NCBI GenBank assembly: GCA_036365455.1 | Contig: JAWQUS010000011.1 | Span: forward strand, 3,988,001-4,052,000 | Origin: Macrosoma leucophasiata | Taxonomy: Eukaryota; Arthropoda; Insecta; Lepidoptera; Hedylidae | Reading direction: 5' to 3' | DNA: 64,000 bases | Made by a program: the position numbers and the translations under genes | The notes under the pieces: generated by a model | Told to the model about the DNA's origin: nothing | The model's input: the letters and a program-made list of their open reading frames with translations, nothing else | Databases searched by the model: none | Part shown: piece after piece, positions 30,341 through 41,664 of the stretch | How positions within the stretch are numbered: position 1 is the first letter of the stretch | How the letters are laid out: each line of letters opens with the position of its first letter

Positions 30341-30796
30341 ATTAGATATCTACACAAATCGCAGACAAAGGAGATCAGCCAAAATGGTACATAGATTGTA
30401 CATGAACAAATACTTTACATAAAATTTGTGCGCATAAGCTATAAGCTGTAAATTTTTCAGTATAACATTAAACTGAAATCCACCGGAAAAGTATTAAAAA
30501 CAGTTTTTGAAAAAATCTTTACTTTTGATATTTATGATGGCGTAGAAAGGAACGTAACGAAATGTAATGGCGTAGGATATAATTATTGTATCAGAAAGTA
30601 TCGATTAATCATATTAAAAAAAAAAACGGTAACATAATAAATAGAAAAATATCTGAAAGTACACGTTAGATTTCATTTTAAGGTGCCAATAATCAGATGA
30701 AGACTTATTGAAATACATTAATTTAGGTTTTAAAATCAACACAAAAGACTAAGTGACCCATTCGATCAATGGATCGATATTCTTAACATCGATATT
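30341..30796. other. AT-rich spacer
   Basis: No feature supported. Confidence 0.35.
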
Positions 30797-31070
30797 TTGT
30801 GACAGCCGCCTTAGTTTACACATCCCTTTTTGACGCTTTCACCTCATGTCTGTCACCAGTCACGTCATTGATGATTGACGTCATTCACTTGCTTCTGCGC
30901 GTTTATTGTTGTTGGTGTTCTGTGACGTTTTTGGTTACTGGCTTGCGTGGCTTGTTTTTGTGCTTGTTGAAACGGATTTCGAGTGTTCTTGCGATTTGGA
31001 TTACCTAAGTAGTGCTAGAGGTTTCTGTTCATGTCAGTTGATCTTGTGTTTGTAAAATAGACTGGAGTTT
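30797..31070 (+). promoter_or_regulatory. Possible promoter / 5' untranslated region (speculative)
   Basis: Less AT-rich than its flanks, with two CRE-like sites (cacgtca near 30860, tgacgtca near 30878) followed by G/T-rich sequence without repeats. A 69-codon open frame (30799-31008) has no motif. Nothing here proves transcription; it could be an old transposon. Confidence 0.15.
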
Positions 31071-31440
31071 GCCAAAAAAAGTGCTCGGTGTACAGTGAAA
31101 CGCTATTTAAAAGCATTAATAGATATTTGTGGATACAAGCGTGATTATTTATTATAAAAATTACTTTCTAAGCTATAATAGCAATCTACAAACCGTCAAT
31201 TTTAAATTAGCGCCTATTAGTACGAAAATAAATAAAAATATGGCGGAAAAACGACTTCATTCTTACATTTTTTAAATTGGTATATCTCACGAACCCCATT
31301 TGTCAACAAAGTCAAATATGTTTTAAATAGTAGTCTATAAACTGATGTTTGAAGACGTAAAAGTTTTATTGTTGTACAATTATGTACCAAGGTCCCATAC
31401 AAAGTGGCGGATCTCCTTTAACGTACAGTATCCAACAAGT
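31071..31440. other. AT-rich spacer
   Basis: No feature supported. Confidence 0.35.
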
Positions 31441-31730
31441 AATATTGCACATCGACCTTAGGGCGGAAACTTCGGCGCATTACGGGTCTGTACAGCGTTT
31501 ACTCTTTCGCACCTAACCTATGTGAAGTTTGTGGAACATTTTGATCAAGTTTTGACTAATACCGGACTATCAGTGCTTACGTAGGCAGTGTGGAGCAGAG
31601 ATAACATTTTGATCAAGTTTTGACTAATACTGGACTATCAGTGCTTACGTAGGCAGTGTGCAGCAGAGATAACGCTCTACGAAGACGAAACTAGCAGATT
31701 GTCTCTTTTTGAGGCTCGATGTGCAATATT
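31441..31730. mobile_element. MITE-like element with 15-bp inverted ends
   Basis: AATATTGCACATCGA at 31441-31455 and its exact complement at 31716-31730. It encloses a 68-bp tandem duplication (31535-31602 and 31603-31670). Superfamily unknown. Confidence 0.7.
31535..31670. repeat. 68-bp tandem duplication
   Basis: The two units start aacattttgatcaagtttt and differ at only two positions, so the duplication is recent relative to the surrounding element. Confidence 0.9.
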
Positions 31731-32257
31731 TCTTATTCTATTCTTATTTCTTGCTGGGTACTGCAAAAGCATTTCGTGCCACCCCTAAGGCCTAAGATAT
31801 TTTGTCTACAAACACATCTGTAAACACATGCCAACAAATTTATATTTTAATGGCATTAAATTTTATTAAAAATGATCGTGATTAAATTATTTATCGTACT
31901 TTGAAGAAAAAAAAAAATTAAAAAGCGTATATTTCTGACGGTGAGCTACACAAATATTTAAATCAACGTTATCTCAGTCCACAGACACGTGCTAAACCTA
32001 AAAAGTAATTAAAACATGTAAATGAGGTAGGAACATATATGTGCTGAAACCGTACATGATAATGTGGCGATGCAATGGCTGCGTAGTTGGAAACGAACGT
32101 CAGCATACATTTTTTGCTACATCAAAAGAAACAAAATAGATGCTAGTAAAAAATCCATAATTCGTGCGCTCAATAATCTAGCCTCAAATTGAAACTAACT
32201 TCAATTGCCGTACGTTAGTGATGTAAAAACTCGAAAATGACTAATTTCGACTATGTT
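31731..32257. other. AT-rich spacer
   Basis: No feature supported. Confidence 0.35.
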
Positions 32258-32330
32258 TTTGTATGTATGTATCTTCACGAAATAGAGGTAGGCAGAGAGT
32301 GTGGAGCGCCCAATATCTTGGTCTTTACAC
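32258..32330 (-). mobile_element. RTE 3' stub, minus strand
   Basis: (GTAT)n then cttcacgaaatagaggtagg and cagagagtgtggagcgccc, the inverse of the RTE 3' end with a small deletion. Confidence 0.6.
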
Positions 32331-32388
32331 ACGTCGCATTGACACCAGTGAGAGTTCAAGATACATTATGTAACTCGGTAGACATCAA

Positions 32389-32495
32389 TTTGAAAGCGAC
32401 AATGAAGAAGGTACATTGCTGTTTTCTTAAAATGATGGTTATTTTCATGTTACACCAAAGCAGCAATGTAATGTATAGTGGCTTTCAAATTGTTC
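32389..32495. repeat. Imperfect foldback next to a truncated mariner
   Basis: caatttgaaag pairs with ctttcaaattg and, further in, tacattgctg pairs with cagcaatgta. The right arm ends within about 5 bp of the mariner breakpoint at 32498. Confidence 0.65.
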
Positions 32496-32497
32496 AA

Positions 32498-33195
32498 TCA
32501 ATTCCGGCCGCTTTCTCTCAACTTCTTGCTTTAATCTCATCAGTTGTTCGCAGTAGAGTTCAGAATCGATAGTCCTGCCTGGTGGTAATAGCTCATAATG
32601 AATAATGCCCTTCCAATCCCACCACACACACAACATCACCTTATTGCGAGTTAACCTGGGATTCGCCAGTCTGTGAAGCCTGACCGGCCTTTGACCACGA
32701 CCTTTTTCGCACGTTCTTGTCGTACGTGATCCACTTTTCATCACCAGTTATCAGCTTCTTCAAAAATGATTCGGTTTCATTACGTCGTAATAAAGAATCA
32801 CAAATGAGTACACGGTTCATTAGGTTTATTTCAGTGAGCTCGTGAGATACCCAAATATCGAGCTTTTTTTTGTACCCAGCTTTTTTCAAATGCGCCAAAA
32901 CTGTTTTGTGATAAATTCTCAGTTCTTCAGCTACGTCGTAACTACTGATATGTCGATCTTGCTCCACTTTTTCAAAAATGGTATCCATTTTATTCGTAAT
33001 AGGGCGACCAGAGCGAGCTGCATCTTTGACATCAAAATTTCCGGATTGAAAACGCTTAAACCAAATTTGTGCTACTCTCACAGACACTGCACTAGGTCCA
33101 TAAACATCGCAATTTTTTTCGCGGCTTGCGTTGCATTTTTACCTTTTTTGTAGTAAATTTTTAAAATGTATCGAATTTCTTAATTAGATTCACTC
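32498..33195 (-). pseudogene. Mariner transposase, N-terminal half
   Basis: After an early TAA at codon 6 the frame carries VRVAQIWFKRFQSGNFDVKD, ARSGRPI, the second helix region (ISSYDVAEELRIYHKTV) and the first catalytic Asp (TGDEKWITYD). A shift near 32680 leads to MLCVWWDWKGIIHYELLP. It ends at KRPELI. The HHDNARPH and D34D parts are absent. Confidence 0.85.
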
Positions 33196-33376
33196 ATCTT
33201 GACAGTACGAAAAACAAATGAAAATCACACATTAGCCTAATTTGAATTTGGAATTATGTTCTTTAAAATTTTAACTTTCAATGATACCAAAACCAGCCAG
33301 ATACAAATACTACAGCCAAAGAGATTTTATTACAAGTTCATACATACTATAATGCGAAAAGACTTTTTCCCCAACC
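32498..33376 (-). mobile_element. Mariner element 2, one half deleted
   Basis: Keeps the inverted end ctttttccccaacc (to 33376, then TA) and the N-terminal half of the gene. It stops at atcaattccggccgc where the related copy at 60142-61388 continues. The distal catalytic half and the other end are missing. Confidence 0.85.
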
Positions 33377-33378
33377 TA

Positions 33379-34008
33379 TTATTTTATTAGAATGTGAACA
33401 TCGTACATCATGGTTCACGTCTTATAGTTTACCAGTTGATAATGTAAATAACAGACGACAGATCAGTCAGTATTGCGTGTGATCACCTGTAAAGACAGTC
33501 TCTTTCGGAACAGCGCCTGCGCCTAACGTGCACACTGACTAATACAAACATGTCGAATGTCGATGCTGGCCATTTAGATGGCAATCCGTTTGAGGCCCCG
33601 ACACTGATACCCATAATAGATAGATGATAACCATAATATGTTCTCAGTATTGCAGCCTCGATTCTCGAGGGCTGTTTTTTGTCACGGTAAGCGTAAAGTT
33701 AAGATGCATGAAAAAAAAAAACAATAAGAACGAAGTTCACCCAAAACGGTAATTGAAGCGGGCAAGCCCAACAATCAACTATTGAAATTAAAACAGATCA
33801 CGAATCAAGTTCCCTTCACATAGCGGAATAACAGAATACGTAATGGTCACCTTGAATACCTACATATTGTTCTCCATAGTTCCTTTATGTACCTCTGGCG
33901 ACTTAACGACCAATTCAAACTTCACTACGCTATAATATTAACCATAATTGCAAGATATAAAGTAACGGAGTAATAACATCACATGTATTGTAATAAACTC
34001 CCTCAGTA
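33379..34008. other. Spacer
   Basis: No feature supported. Confidence 0.35.
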
Positions 34009-34215
34009 GCTTACTAGGTAGGCCATTCCTACTACACCTGGGTTCGATTTTCGAATCGGGTACTAACAAAAATAACGGTGAAAAATATTTTATTATTGGT
34101 GCTATTGGGATTCTTAAATTTTCTGAAAGTTTCTCAGTAGGTACTTCGGAGTTTGATTATGTGTCGGGAGATATCAACAGTCTCGCCGCCTGTTACATGG
34201 GCCAAAACGTAGCCA
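34009..34215 (+). mobile_element. SINE C, diverged copy
   Basis: ctcagtagcttactaggtag and gggttcgattttcgaatcgg keep A and B boxes; the gtgtcgggagatatcaacag and gcctgttacatgggcc blocks match the body of 10530-10839. The 3' end is missing. Confidence 0.6.
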
Positions 34216-36423
34216 CAAATTTCGAAAACAAAACAAAATATAATTGTATAAATGGCAACAATCAAGCTCTGTTGCGATCCTATCAGAACAAATTGTAAAG
34301 AATTCTCAAAGTGTAGCCTTAACTGTTCACACTCACGAGCTCGCAATTACGTGCAATACGACCTTTACACCGCCGCAGGACTGCAATACCATCCCACTAT
34401 TTGAATTCACATCTTTTCTATGCATCTGGAACCTTCGTTCACGATCATTTCCCAGTGTGACCTCTTAGTTCTTCTACTTTAAACTTGAAGCAAATACTTC
34501 TTTTAACTACAGTACAGTACAAATCAAGGCTACATAAAGTTTCGTTTGTCAAAACATTGATCAATCACAATTTTGGTCTTGTCCAAAAATAATCTTCTAT
34601 CTTTGGGAGAAAGTCATCGTTAGATAGCGTTCTCCTTTACATCCAAATAATATAGTCTGTATTTTTAATAACATCGTAGGCGTAATAGCTTTCCTAGATA
34701 CATATTTTATGTTATGTCGGTTCTAAACGAGACAAAATAAAACATGCCTTCCATATGCCCGATCGCAATCTTAGTAGGCGTTCCATCTTGACTCATCCAT
34801 TCCCATACAAGAACATAAACAGTTTAATGACATAACGTAGGTGCGTAAACTGCCTCGGAGCTGATTGCAGCGGTGACTCCCACGCGCTACATTTTTTTTG
34901 CGTTTAACAGTCAATTGCCTATTGAATGGCGCAACTTATGATATAAGTGTTGTCAGCTGATTTGTGATGTTGGCGATCTTAAAATATTACTTTGTGATTC
35001 CATATTTTGGTACCAGGAAGTGTTGCTTGAGACAATATTTTTCAATTATCATAAATTGATGCGGTGTCATTCGTTAGTGTTGATTGTGACAATATTTATC
35101 AATTTAATACGGTGTCTCCTGTTACTATTGCCACCTAACCGAGACACGGTGAAAACTATTTAGTGGCATACATTAGGTAAAAAACTGGTGTGTACGTTTT
35201 GGATCTCCATCATTGGAGAACTTCCAATGCCGTATTTCGAGGACATCGAAACAACAGCTTCTTATAACTTATCTACGCCGCCAAATTCAGGATAACTAAC
35301 TTGACGCACAATGTCTCTACGGCTGTTATTGCATTTTCACTATAAACCGTTCTTATTTGTTTTAATGAATTGTTTCCAACTTGAAGATAATCAAGAAAGA
35401 TCTCCTACCAGACTACTCTTTGCATCCAATGTTTCGTTTCATCATCGTAGACGTCGCGTCTCAGCCTCCCATGTGTCCAAAGTGTAGGTCTTTTAAACAT
35501 TTTTTTTAGAACTCAAAAGTAAATAATTTCGCTACCAACAGGCCAAGGTTGGTTGTTTATGCTGTTTATGTTTATTAAAGGAATAATATAATTTTAAAGA
35601 ATTGTAACTACGCCAAAAATTTATTCTACATAAAGAGGCACACTGTGGGCGGGGCATAAATGGGACACACCGCAGGGCGTCAGGCTATTGGACATTTCCT
35701 TGCCGCTCGGCGAAATGATCTTCGCGATCCATCGAATGCTAGCATTGTCTATGTTGCAAGTTTGAGTGTTTGTTTGTTTTTTTGTGTAAATGGAACCATT
35801 GTATGACTGTTATATTTCTGTACATTATTATTAAAAGCATTATAGATAGTCCATTGCACCACCAGTCGATGCGACGGCGATTGCGAGCGCATACATGATT
35901 AATATCAAAATGAACATGAACTTTCAAACATCAGCGGCAACATGTTCCACTTTTACTATTGCACGCCAATAAATCAATGTCTACAGTTTTAAATATTGAC
36001 AGTCGATAAATGTGTCTTTGGTAATAAAAATTAATTGAATTATAAAATATCTGAATAGTATCAAATTGCAAGTATTTCATGGTCATGTTCTTACTGATGA
36101 TAGAGCTGCATTGGCTTAGAATGAAGGATTACCGTATTTTTAACCGACTTAGATAAAAGGAGGAGGTTCTCAATTCGTCAAATACTGTTGAATAGGGTTT
36201 CATCATTTTAAGTGCTTTAGATCCTAGTCTTTGAATCGCTTTTGTCTTTTATTTTTCTTGTCCTTTCGTTCCGCTCATGAGTTCAACAGGGATAATCTGA
36301 TTAATACTGATTACACTTTTGAATACAGCCTGCTGTGATAACGAATCTGATTGTTACTATTGCTCTCATAAGCGGCACGAAAATACATGAAAATTCAGAG
36401 ACGTAAACGACGACCAACGCGAT
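34216..36423. other. Long unassigned stretch
   Basis: No transposon ends recognised. About 35180-35290 plus reads an open frame with LPMPYFEDIETTASYN before a stop. About 35645-35720 has a GC box-like gggcggggc and a TATA-like ataaat. Neither is sufficient for a call. Confidence 0.3.
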
Positions 36424-36486
36424 TTAGTTAGGCGGTGCAGCGTCTGGTCCAGAATATTCTTCTAGTTCACACTTTTCCTGGCTTCC
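36424..36486 (-). CDS. Possible terminal exon-like segment (weak)
   Basis: Minus strand: acaaattacag precedes a frame reading QEKCELEEYSGPDAAPPN and a TAA stop (36424-36426). Hydrophilic, 20 codons only; the acceptor is mediocre. Chance cannot be excluded. Confidence 0.15.
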   Translation of the reverse strand, partial: GSQEKCELEEYSGPDAAPPN

Positions 36487-36657
36487 CTGTAATTTGTCAC
36501 GTCGAGAGTATTCAGTTTTATTCGATTAGCTGAGTTTGGTCGGACTCGATTAATTCACCCATAGACATAGAGGTGTTATAATTCTATGTCCATAGAGTTA
36601 ATAATTCGGTAAGCATTGAGGACGCTTTAGTTTCCATCCATCTATACTATTCGTTTA

Positions 36658-36865
36658 TACTTCCATACTAATATTATAAATCGAAAGTCTAACTGCCTAT
36701 TTGTCGGATTTGGATAACACTTAGGGTGAAAATAGTTCAAGAGGTCAAACAAAGGCTATTTCAATAAAAAAAACCTCTGAAGTGTTGAAATATGGGATGA
36801 AAGTTTGTATGAAAAATCTAAACCGCTTGATCAATTTTCATGTATTTTGGCATAGATATTGTTAA
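36658..36865 (+). mobile_element. Helitron 5' fragment, diverged
   Basis: ccatactaatattataaatc and atgggatgaaagtttgtatg are Helitron-derivative blocks; no 3' end found. A related scrap is at about 37060-37090. Confidence 0.45.
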
Positions 36866-36869
36866 CTTA

Positions 36870-37005
36870 GCCTGGGTTACACCACGACTTTGTTAAAGTT
36901 ATTGTAACATTTCACATCCTGCTCTACCTTTAACAGATTTATTTAAGTTAGAAAAGGATGTGAACTTAACGTTAATTTCAACAAAAGTCGTGGTGCAACC
37001 CAGGC
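36870..37005. mobile_element. Harbinger-like MITE B, intact
   Basis: GCCTGGGTTACACCACGACT at left and the inverse of GCCTGGGTTGCACCACGACT at right, 136 bp, flanked by TTA at 36867-36869 and 37006-37008. Confidence 0.85.
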
Positions 37006-37252
37006 TTAGAGTTACAACTTAAAGTTGGCATTTTTGAAATATCACCCCTAAGGAACTAAACTAAGGGATGAAAGATTGTATGAATAAATATACCCCTTTT
37101 ATTTCAAATTCACACGGAACAAAAACCAAAAACCTCAAGTCAAAAAAGCCAAAAATCTCATTATTAAGTGAATATAATATTTTCAAAAATCTACTCCTGA
37201 TAGTTGCAAGAGGGGGTGGGGTGGAAGTTCATATACCTACTACGAATTTATT

Positions 37253-37296
37253 AACGCGAACGCAAGCAATAACTAGGGGTTGCTTGCGTTCGCGTT
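37253..37296. repeat. Perfect 17-bp inverted repeat, 10-nt loop
   Basis: aacgcgaacgcaagcaa (37253-37269) and its exact complement (37280-37296). Confidence 0.9.
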
Positions 37297-37553
37297 CCAC
37301 ACATATAAGACTTACAAGTTATAGCATTTATCGAACACAAATCGTTCAACTGAATCCACTGAGTCCACTATCAAAGGACGAATACAATTATTAGCATACA
37401 TTATAATATGTAATTACGGCCAACCTTAAGTGGTTTACAGCGCAGCAACTTGAATTGCAATTAGCCAGAACTGAGACGCGGATTGCGTAATGTGAACTTG
37501 AAGATACAGATGTTAATGTGCTGAAGCTGATGACCACAGTTAAGATAATAATG

Positions 37554-38624
37554 TATCTTCACGCCAGGTCCCTAACGGGGTAGGCAGAGAGTGTAGAGCG
37601 CCAGACATCCCGGTTCTGACAAACCTCTCGTGCCTCGTCTACCTTCATCATTCTCTTCATACATGCACGCCGATTCCTAAGACTTTTGACCCCACCATCA
37701 GACAGAACTCGACCTATTTGGTCATGGTAGGTCAGCCTTGGTCTTCCTGGGCCTCTGCAACCATCCACATTCGCATTGTATATCTGTTTAGTCATTCGCT
37801 CATTCGACATTCTTTCTATATGCCCGAACCATCGGAGCATGCCTTTTTTCATTTTTACACCGATACTATCATTCACACAAAGTCTCTTCTTACATCTTCA
37901 TTTCTAACGCGATCGGTGAGTGATACACCGCAGATCTTGCGCAAAGATCTCATCTCGACCGCGTTCAACTTACTTTCATGCTCTTTCCTGCATACCCAGC
38001 TCTCGCTTCCATATAAAAGCGTTGGAGTAAGTACAGCATTATGTACGGCTAGTCGAGCCCGCTGGCTGAGATGTTTAGATTCTAGCAGCTTACCCAACGC
38101 TCCATTCACGCAATTCCCAGCAAGCACTCTTCTTTCTATGTCAGTGGTGTACCTGCCATCCTTGCTAAAAGCACATCCAAGATATACAATTTCATCAACC
38201 TGTTCTAACACTGCATCATCTACTACTACCCTTGCATTTGTTCTCTGTTCATCTCTTTCAAATACTAATACTTTAGTTTTATCCACATTCAATTGTAAGC
38301 CTTTCTCCATACAATCCTCTTTCATGACTGTGACTAGTGCTTGTAGCCCAGATGGTGTAGAGCTAACAATTACCGCATCATCTGCGTAAAGCAGACAGTT
38401 CACCACTAAGTCACCTATACGCACTCCCACATCCATCAACTTCACCCTCTGGAGGCATTTGTCCAGATATATAATAAACAGCCTAGACGAAAGCACGCAA
38501 CCCTGTTTGACACCGATGTTAACATCAAACCAGGGTGACATGTTACCATCTACCCGCACACATGCTTGACAGCCCACATACGTGGACTGTATTGCACGGA
38601 GCAGACTGCCATCAATACCATCAA
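37554..38624 (-). mobile_element. Young 5'-truncated RTE-type LINE
   Basis: The perfect 13-bp duplication taagataataatg at 37541-37553 and 38625-38637 brackets it. The 3' end is the RTE tail (gacctggcgtgaagatac, last bases). Related stubs: 5503-5842, 13049-13103, 32258-32330, 47120-47275, 56012-56185. Identical flanks and a nearly open gene suggest recent arrival. Confidence 0.9.
37559..38624 (-). pseudogene. RTE reverse transcriptase, C-terminal two thirds
   Basis: The frame is open from the truncation point (38624). It shows GVKQGCVLSSRLF, the catalytic LLYADDAVIVSS, YLGCAFSKDGRY, and LRKICGVSLTDRVRNEDVR. One missing A near 37895, judged against the copy at 5503, shifts the frame. The reading continues as NDSIGVKMKKGMLRWFGHIE and GRPRLTYHDQIG to the stop. 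The RWFGHIERM-type C-terminus is an RTE feature. Endonuclease and early RT are lost by truncation. Confidence 0.85.
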
Positions 38625-38637
38625 TAAGATAATAATG

Positions 38638-39157
38638 GTAAATATTATCATCGAGTTACCCGATAGATATGGATAGACAATCTGGGCTATGTCGGTTACT
38701 TTAGTTCTCAGCTGGATCATCTAATTTCTGATTCGATTTCGCAGGGCAACTTCGATAATATAATAGCTCTCTTCATTGCTTTCTGCGTGACATTGAGACC
38801 TTCTTATGAGACCCATGGTGAGCGATCACGTTTCAGTAGTACCTTTACACTGTACCTAGTGTAATTTTAAGTCTCATTATCCCTATCCGACGATATTGTT
38901 GATCTAAACTAAATTATAATGCGACTTATCGGAAAACAATTAACTCGTATCTAATCAGTAATAAACATGCACCACATTCTACTATGTCGTATGATAGTCC
39001 GTCGTATGACTCAAGCCATTTACAATATTTATTTACTGAACTGAATGTGTATTGCTATGATAAAGAGCCCACCAAAAACATAATAGTGAAAAAAGTCCAA
39101 GTTCTGATATCGACGATACGAAAATACATACATGATTTAATTTTCAGCTTAGAGTCC
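38638..39157. other. AT-rich spacer
   Basis: No feature supported. Confidence 0.35.
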
Positions 39158-39362
39158 ATATTTAATAATATTATAAATGTGAAAGTTATTCTGTGCATAT
39201 GTGTCTATCTGTCTGTCTGTCTGTCAGTAACGCTTTCATCAAACCACCGACTGTGATGAAATCGTGAAGCCAAGTATGAAGTGTAAAAAGGACATGTCTA
39301 GGTGATTAATTAAACCAAAACTAAATACCTACTACGCGGACAAAGTCACGGGCAATAGCTAG
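39158..39362 (+). mobile_element. Short Helitron, diverged 5' end
   Basis: aataatattataaatgtgaa, a (TGTC)n run, and the end tacgcggacaaagtcacggg with caatagCTAG. Confidence 0.6.
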
Positions 39363-39627
39363 GTACATATTCTGAAAGATGTGGTCAAAAAAGTATAACG
39401 TCTTTTAAGACATACTTATAAAATTTTATAATTATAATAAATAATAAGCCATAAAAAAAATCGACGTGTGGCACTCGGGGACTGCCGCGGTAAAGCTATT
39501 GCATAGCATTTTGTATCAACTTATGCAATTATAATTATTTATTTATTTTATTTATGCAGTAATTCAAGTTACACTTTTTGAGCGTGGTGACCGATAAGAA
39601 AACATTTTTTTTTTCTTTTATTAAATA

Positions 39628-40073
39628 CTAGCTGTCTCGGCAAACTTCGTATTGCCTCACAAAGAAATAATGTGTCCAAGGTTTAAAATAAAATACGCTT
39701 ACACTCGCAGGAGCGTAAGCGTATTTTATAATGAAATGCAGGATATATCTCTTTGCTCTCCTCTCCTCTCCTCTCCTCATCTCTCAGATATAGCCCAAAA
39801 GTCTTCCTCGATATCTTTTATGATCGATAGTTTAGGCAGCGTACGCAAAATAAGTAACTTTTCTGGTTGATTTTTTACACCTTGTGTCTGAAAAACCCAA
39901 ATATCTTACGGAACCCTATTTTTTCTAAAAATAAAATATAGCCTATGTTACCCGTGGATAATGTACCTTTCGAATAGTGAAAGAATTTTTAAAATCGGCC
40001 CAGTAGTTATTGAGCCTATTCAATACAAACAAACAAACAAAAAAATATTACCTCTTTATAATATTAGTTTAGA
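39628..40073 (-). mobile_element. Helitron, minus strand, with internal insertions
   Basis: Plus-strand start CTAGctgtctcggcaaac; internal cccgtggataatgtaccttt and atttttaaaatcggcccag; end cctctttataatattagttta with GA. It also holds an inverted SINE B-tail hairpin (39692-39726, aaaatacgcttac...gtaagcgtatttt) and a (CTCTC)n run at 39755-39777. Confidence 0.7.
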
Positions 40074-40354
40074 AAAAAGTTAATATTGTTTGAAATATTT
40101 TTATTATTTTACAATACATATAGCGTGAGGTTTTTTCGTTACGGAATTTCTGAATTCAGTCCCCGCGCTCATTTTTAGTAATCGCATAAACCTTGAGTAC
40201 AATGAAGTTTGTTACATTGTTTATCCTACTTACCTACTGCTTAAGAAGAAAATTTAATTGATGCTGTTATACTTGAGCCCTGTACGCGTTAGTGCTGTTA
40301 TGCATGAGCCTACTCAGCAGTTAGGCGTCTAGTTAAGGTGCATATGTGCATAGC
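40074..40354. other. Spacer
   Basis: No feature supported. Confidence 0.3.
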
Positions 40355-40920
40355 TAGGGTTCCCACCTCTCGCGGAATTCCGGGAGTCTCCCGGATTCGA
40401 TCTCTGAAAATCAAAATATCTCGTCTCCCGGAAGGAATTTAAAATATACTGAATTCTCCCGGAATAACAAGTTGTTCAAAAGTACTACACGCGATGTCGA
40501 AATGGCTAAGAGCGGCGTAAATCACAATCGCGCTCGACAACGGCCTTCCCGCCACTATCTCGCCACTGACGCCACTACTCGCCAGTGGGTTGCTATCTAG
40601 TTTTGTATAGTGATTTGCGTGCGTGTAGGTACTTTATTTTATTGTTCTCTTTCTCTGGAGAAAGAGACAATAAAATAAAGTACCGTGAGTGAGAGATTGT
40701 GTCGTCTTTGTCTTATTCATTTTCGTTTCTCTCTCTTGTTATAAGTTTCATTCGTTCACTCACTAGTCTGTATCTAATAGCAATCCATGCACTTGTGTCG
40801 TATTTTGATTAAATACAATTATTTCTATGTTGTTATAAATTCAAAATCAAATAAAAAGTGATATGATATTCAATGTCTTTTTTTCTCCCGGATTTAGACA
40901 GCTAAGAAGTGGTAACCCTA
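40355..40920. mobile_element. hAT-like MITE, 566 bp, 8-bp duplication
   Basis: Ends TAGGGTTCCCACCTCT and inverse of TAGGGTTACCACTTCT. The duplication TGCATAGC lies at 40347-40354 and 40921-40928. Subterminal tctcccgga motifs occur near both ends. No transposase. It contains the 27-bp foldback at 40628-40684. Confidence 0.85.
40628..40684. repeat. Near-perfect 27-bp inverted repeat, 2-nt loop
   Basis: ggtactttattttattg plus a ctctttctc-type block (40628-40655) mirror 40658-40684 with one extra T. Confidence 0.9.
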
Positions 40921-40928
40921 TGCATAGC

Positions 40929-41363
40929 GCCCGAGACAGTCAGTCTTTCTCCATCCTAATTCTAGAGCGGTTGCCTAAGGATATTTTCCGCGCATTTAAA
41001 TTATAATTTTCTATTATACCTTTGTTTCAAGTATTTTCATTAAATGTCAGGAATGTTTTAAAACCTCATTCCGATTATCCGTATAACAATGGCCTAAAAT
41101 GATACAGCCTCACTTACCCTAATTTCAGTGTATCACATAACACATGTATATTATGTATTAAAAAATGTAACCTTCATTATAATATTACCACGGCAATGTG
41201 TACGAGTATTTTTAGAATATGCATGGCTGCAAGGCCCGCTTAGCCTTGTCGGTTATTAATCAATACAAACTATAATGACTAATAGTAAGTATGTGATCGT
41301 TAATACGCAACGTGTGTTGTTTCCTTGTGATCATCGCACACTTGGATATCTCGAAAGATCTAG
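40929..41363. other. Spacer
   Basis: No feature supported. Confidence 0.3.
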
Positions 41364-41664
41364 TTTTTTTATGTAATAAAGGTGGCAAACTAGCATGCTG
41401 TTTGCATTGATGTTAAGTGAAGACTGCAGCCTATAGACACCCACACAAAGACCAGAGGTCAAAATGCAGATGCGTTTCCAGGTCTTCAACCCTGCAGCCT
41501 AAGTTGTTTTGTCTCTGTGTTAGTTATTACGGGGCCATATATTACCATCTAACGGGAACACGGTAGTGCTAAACACTACCATTTGGCGGCAGATGGATTA
41601 GGTTAGGTAATGCGGTAGTGTTTACGCCCTCGAAGCTACACTGGAACTCTACCACCAGTAAAAA
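41364..41664 (-). mobile_element. SINE A2, full length
   Basis: The minus strand from tttttactggtggtagagtt to a poly(A) end. It has the A2-specific ccccgtaataactaacacag and acaaaacaacttaggct blocks. Confidence 0.75.

Noticed and set aside
34838..34900. Minus-strand exon-like reading (RVGVTAAISSEAVYAP)
   Set aside because: Only 16 codons, with an acceptor lacking pyrimidines and a poor donor.
36284..36302. 28S rRNA-like word (caacagggataatctg)
   Set aside because: Only about 12 bases agree with the conserved 28S segment and nothing around it continues the match.
37430..37490. Short plus frame (KWFTAQQLELQLARTETRIA)
   Set aside because: Too short, with an in-frame stop shortly upstream and no splice site that favours it.
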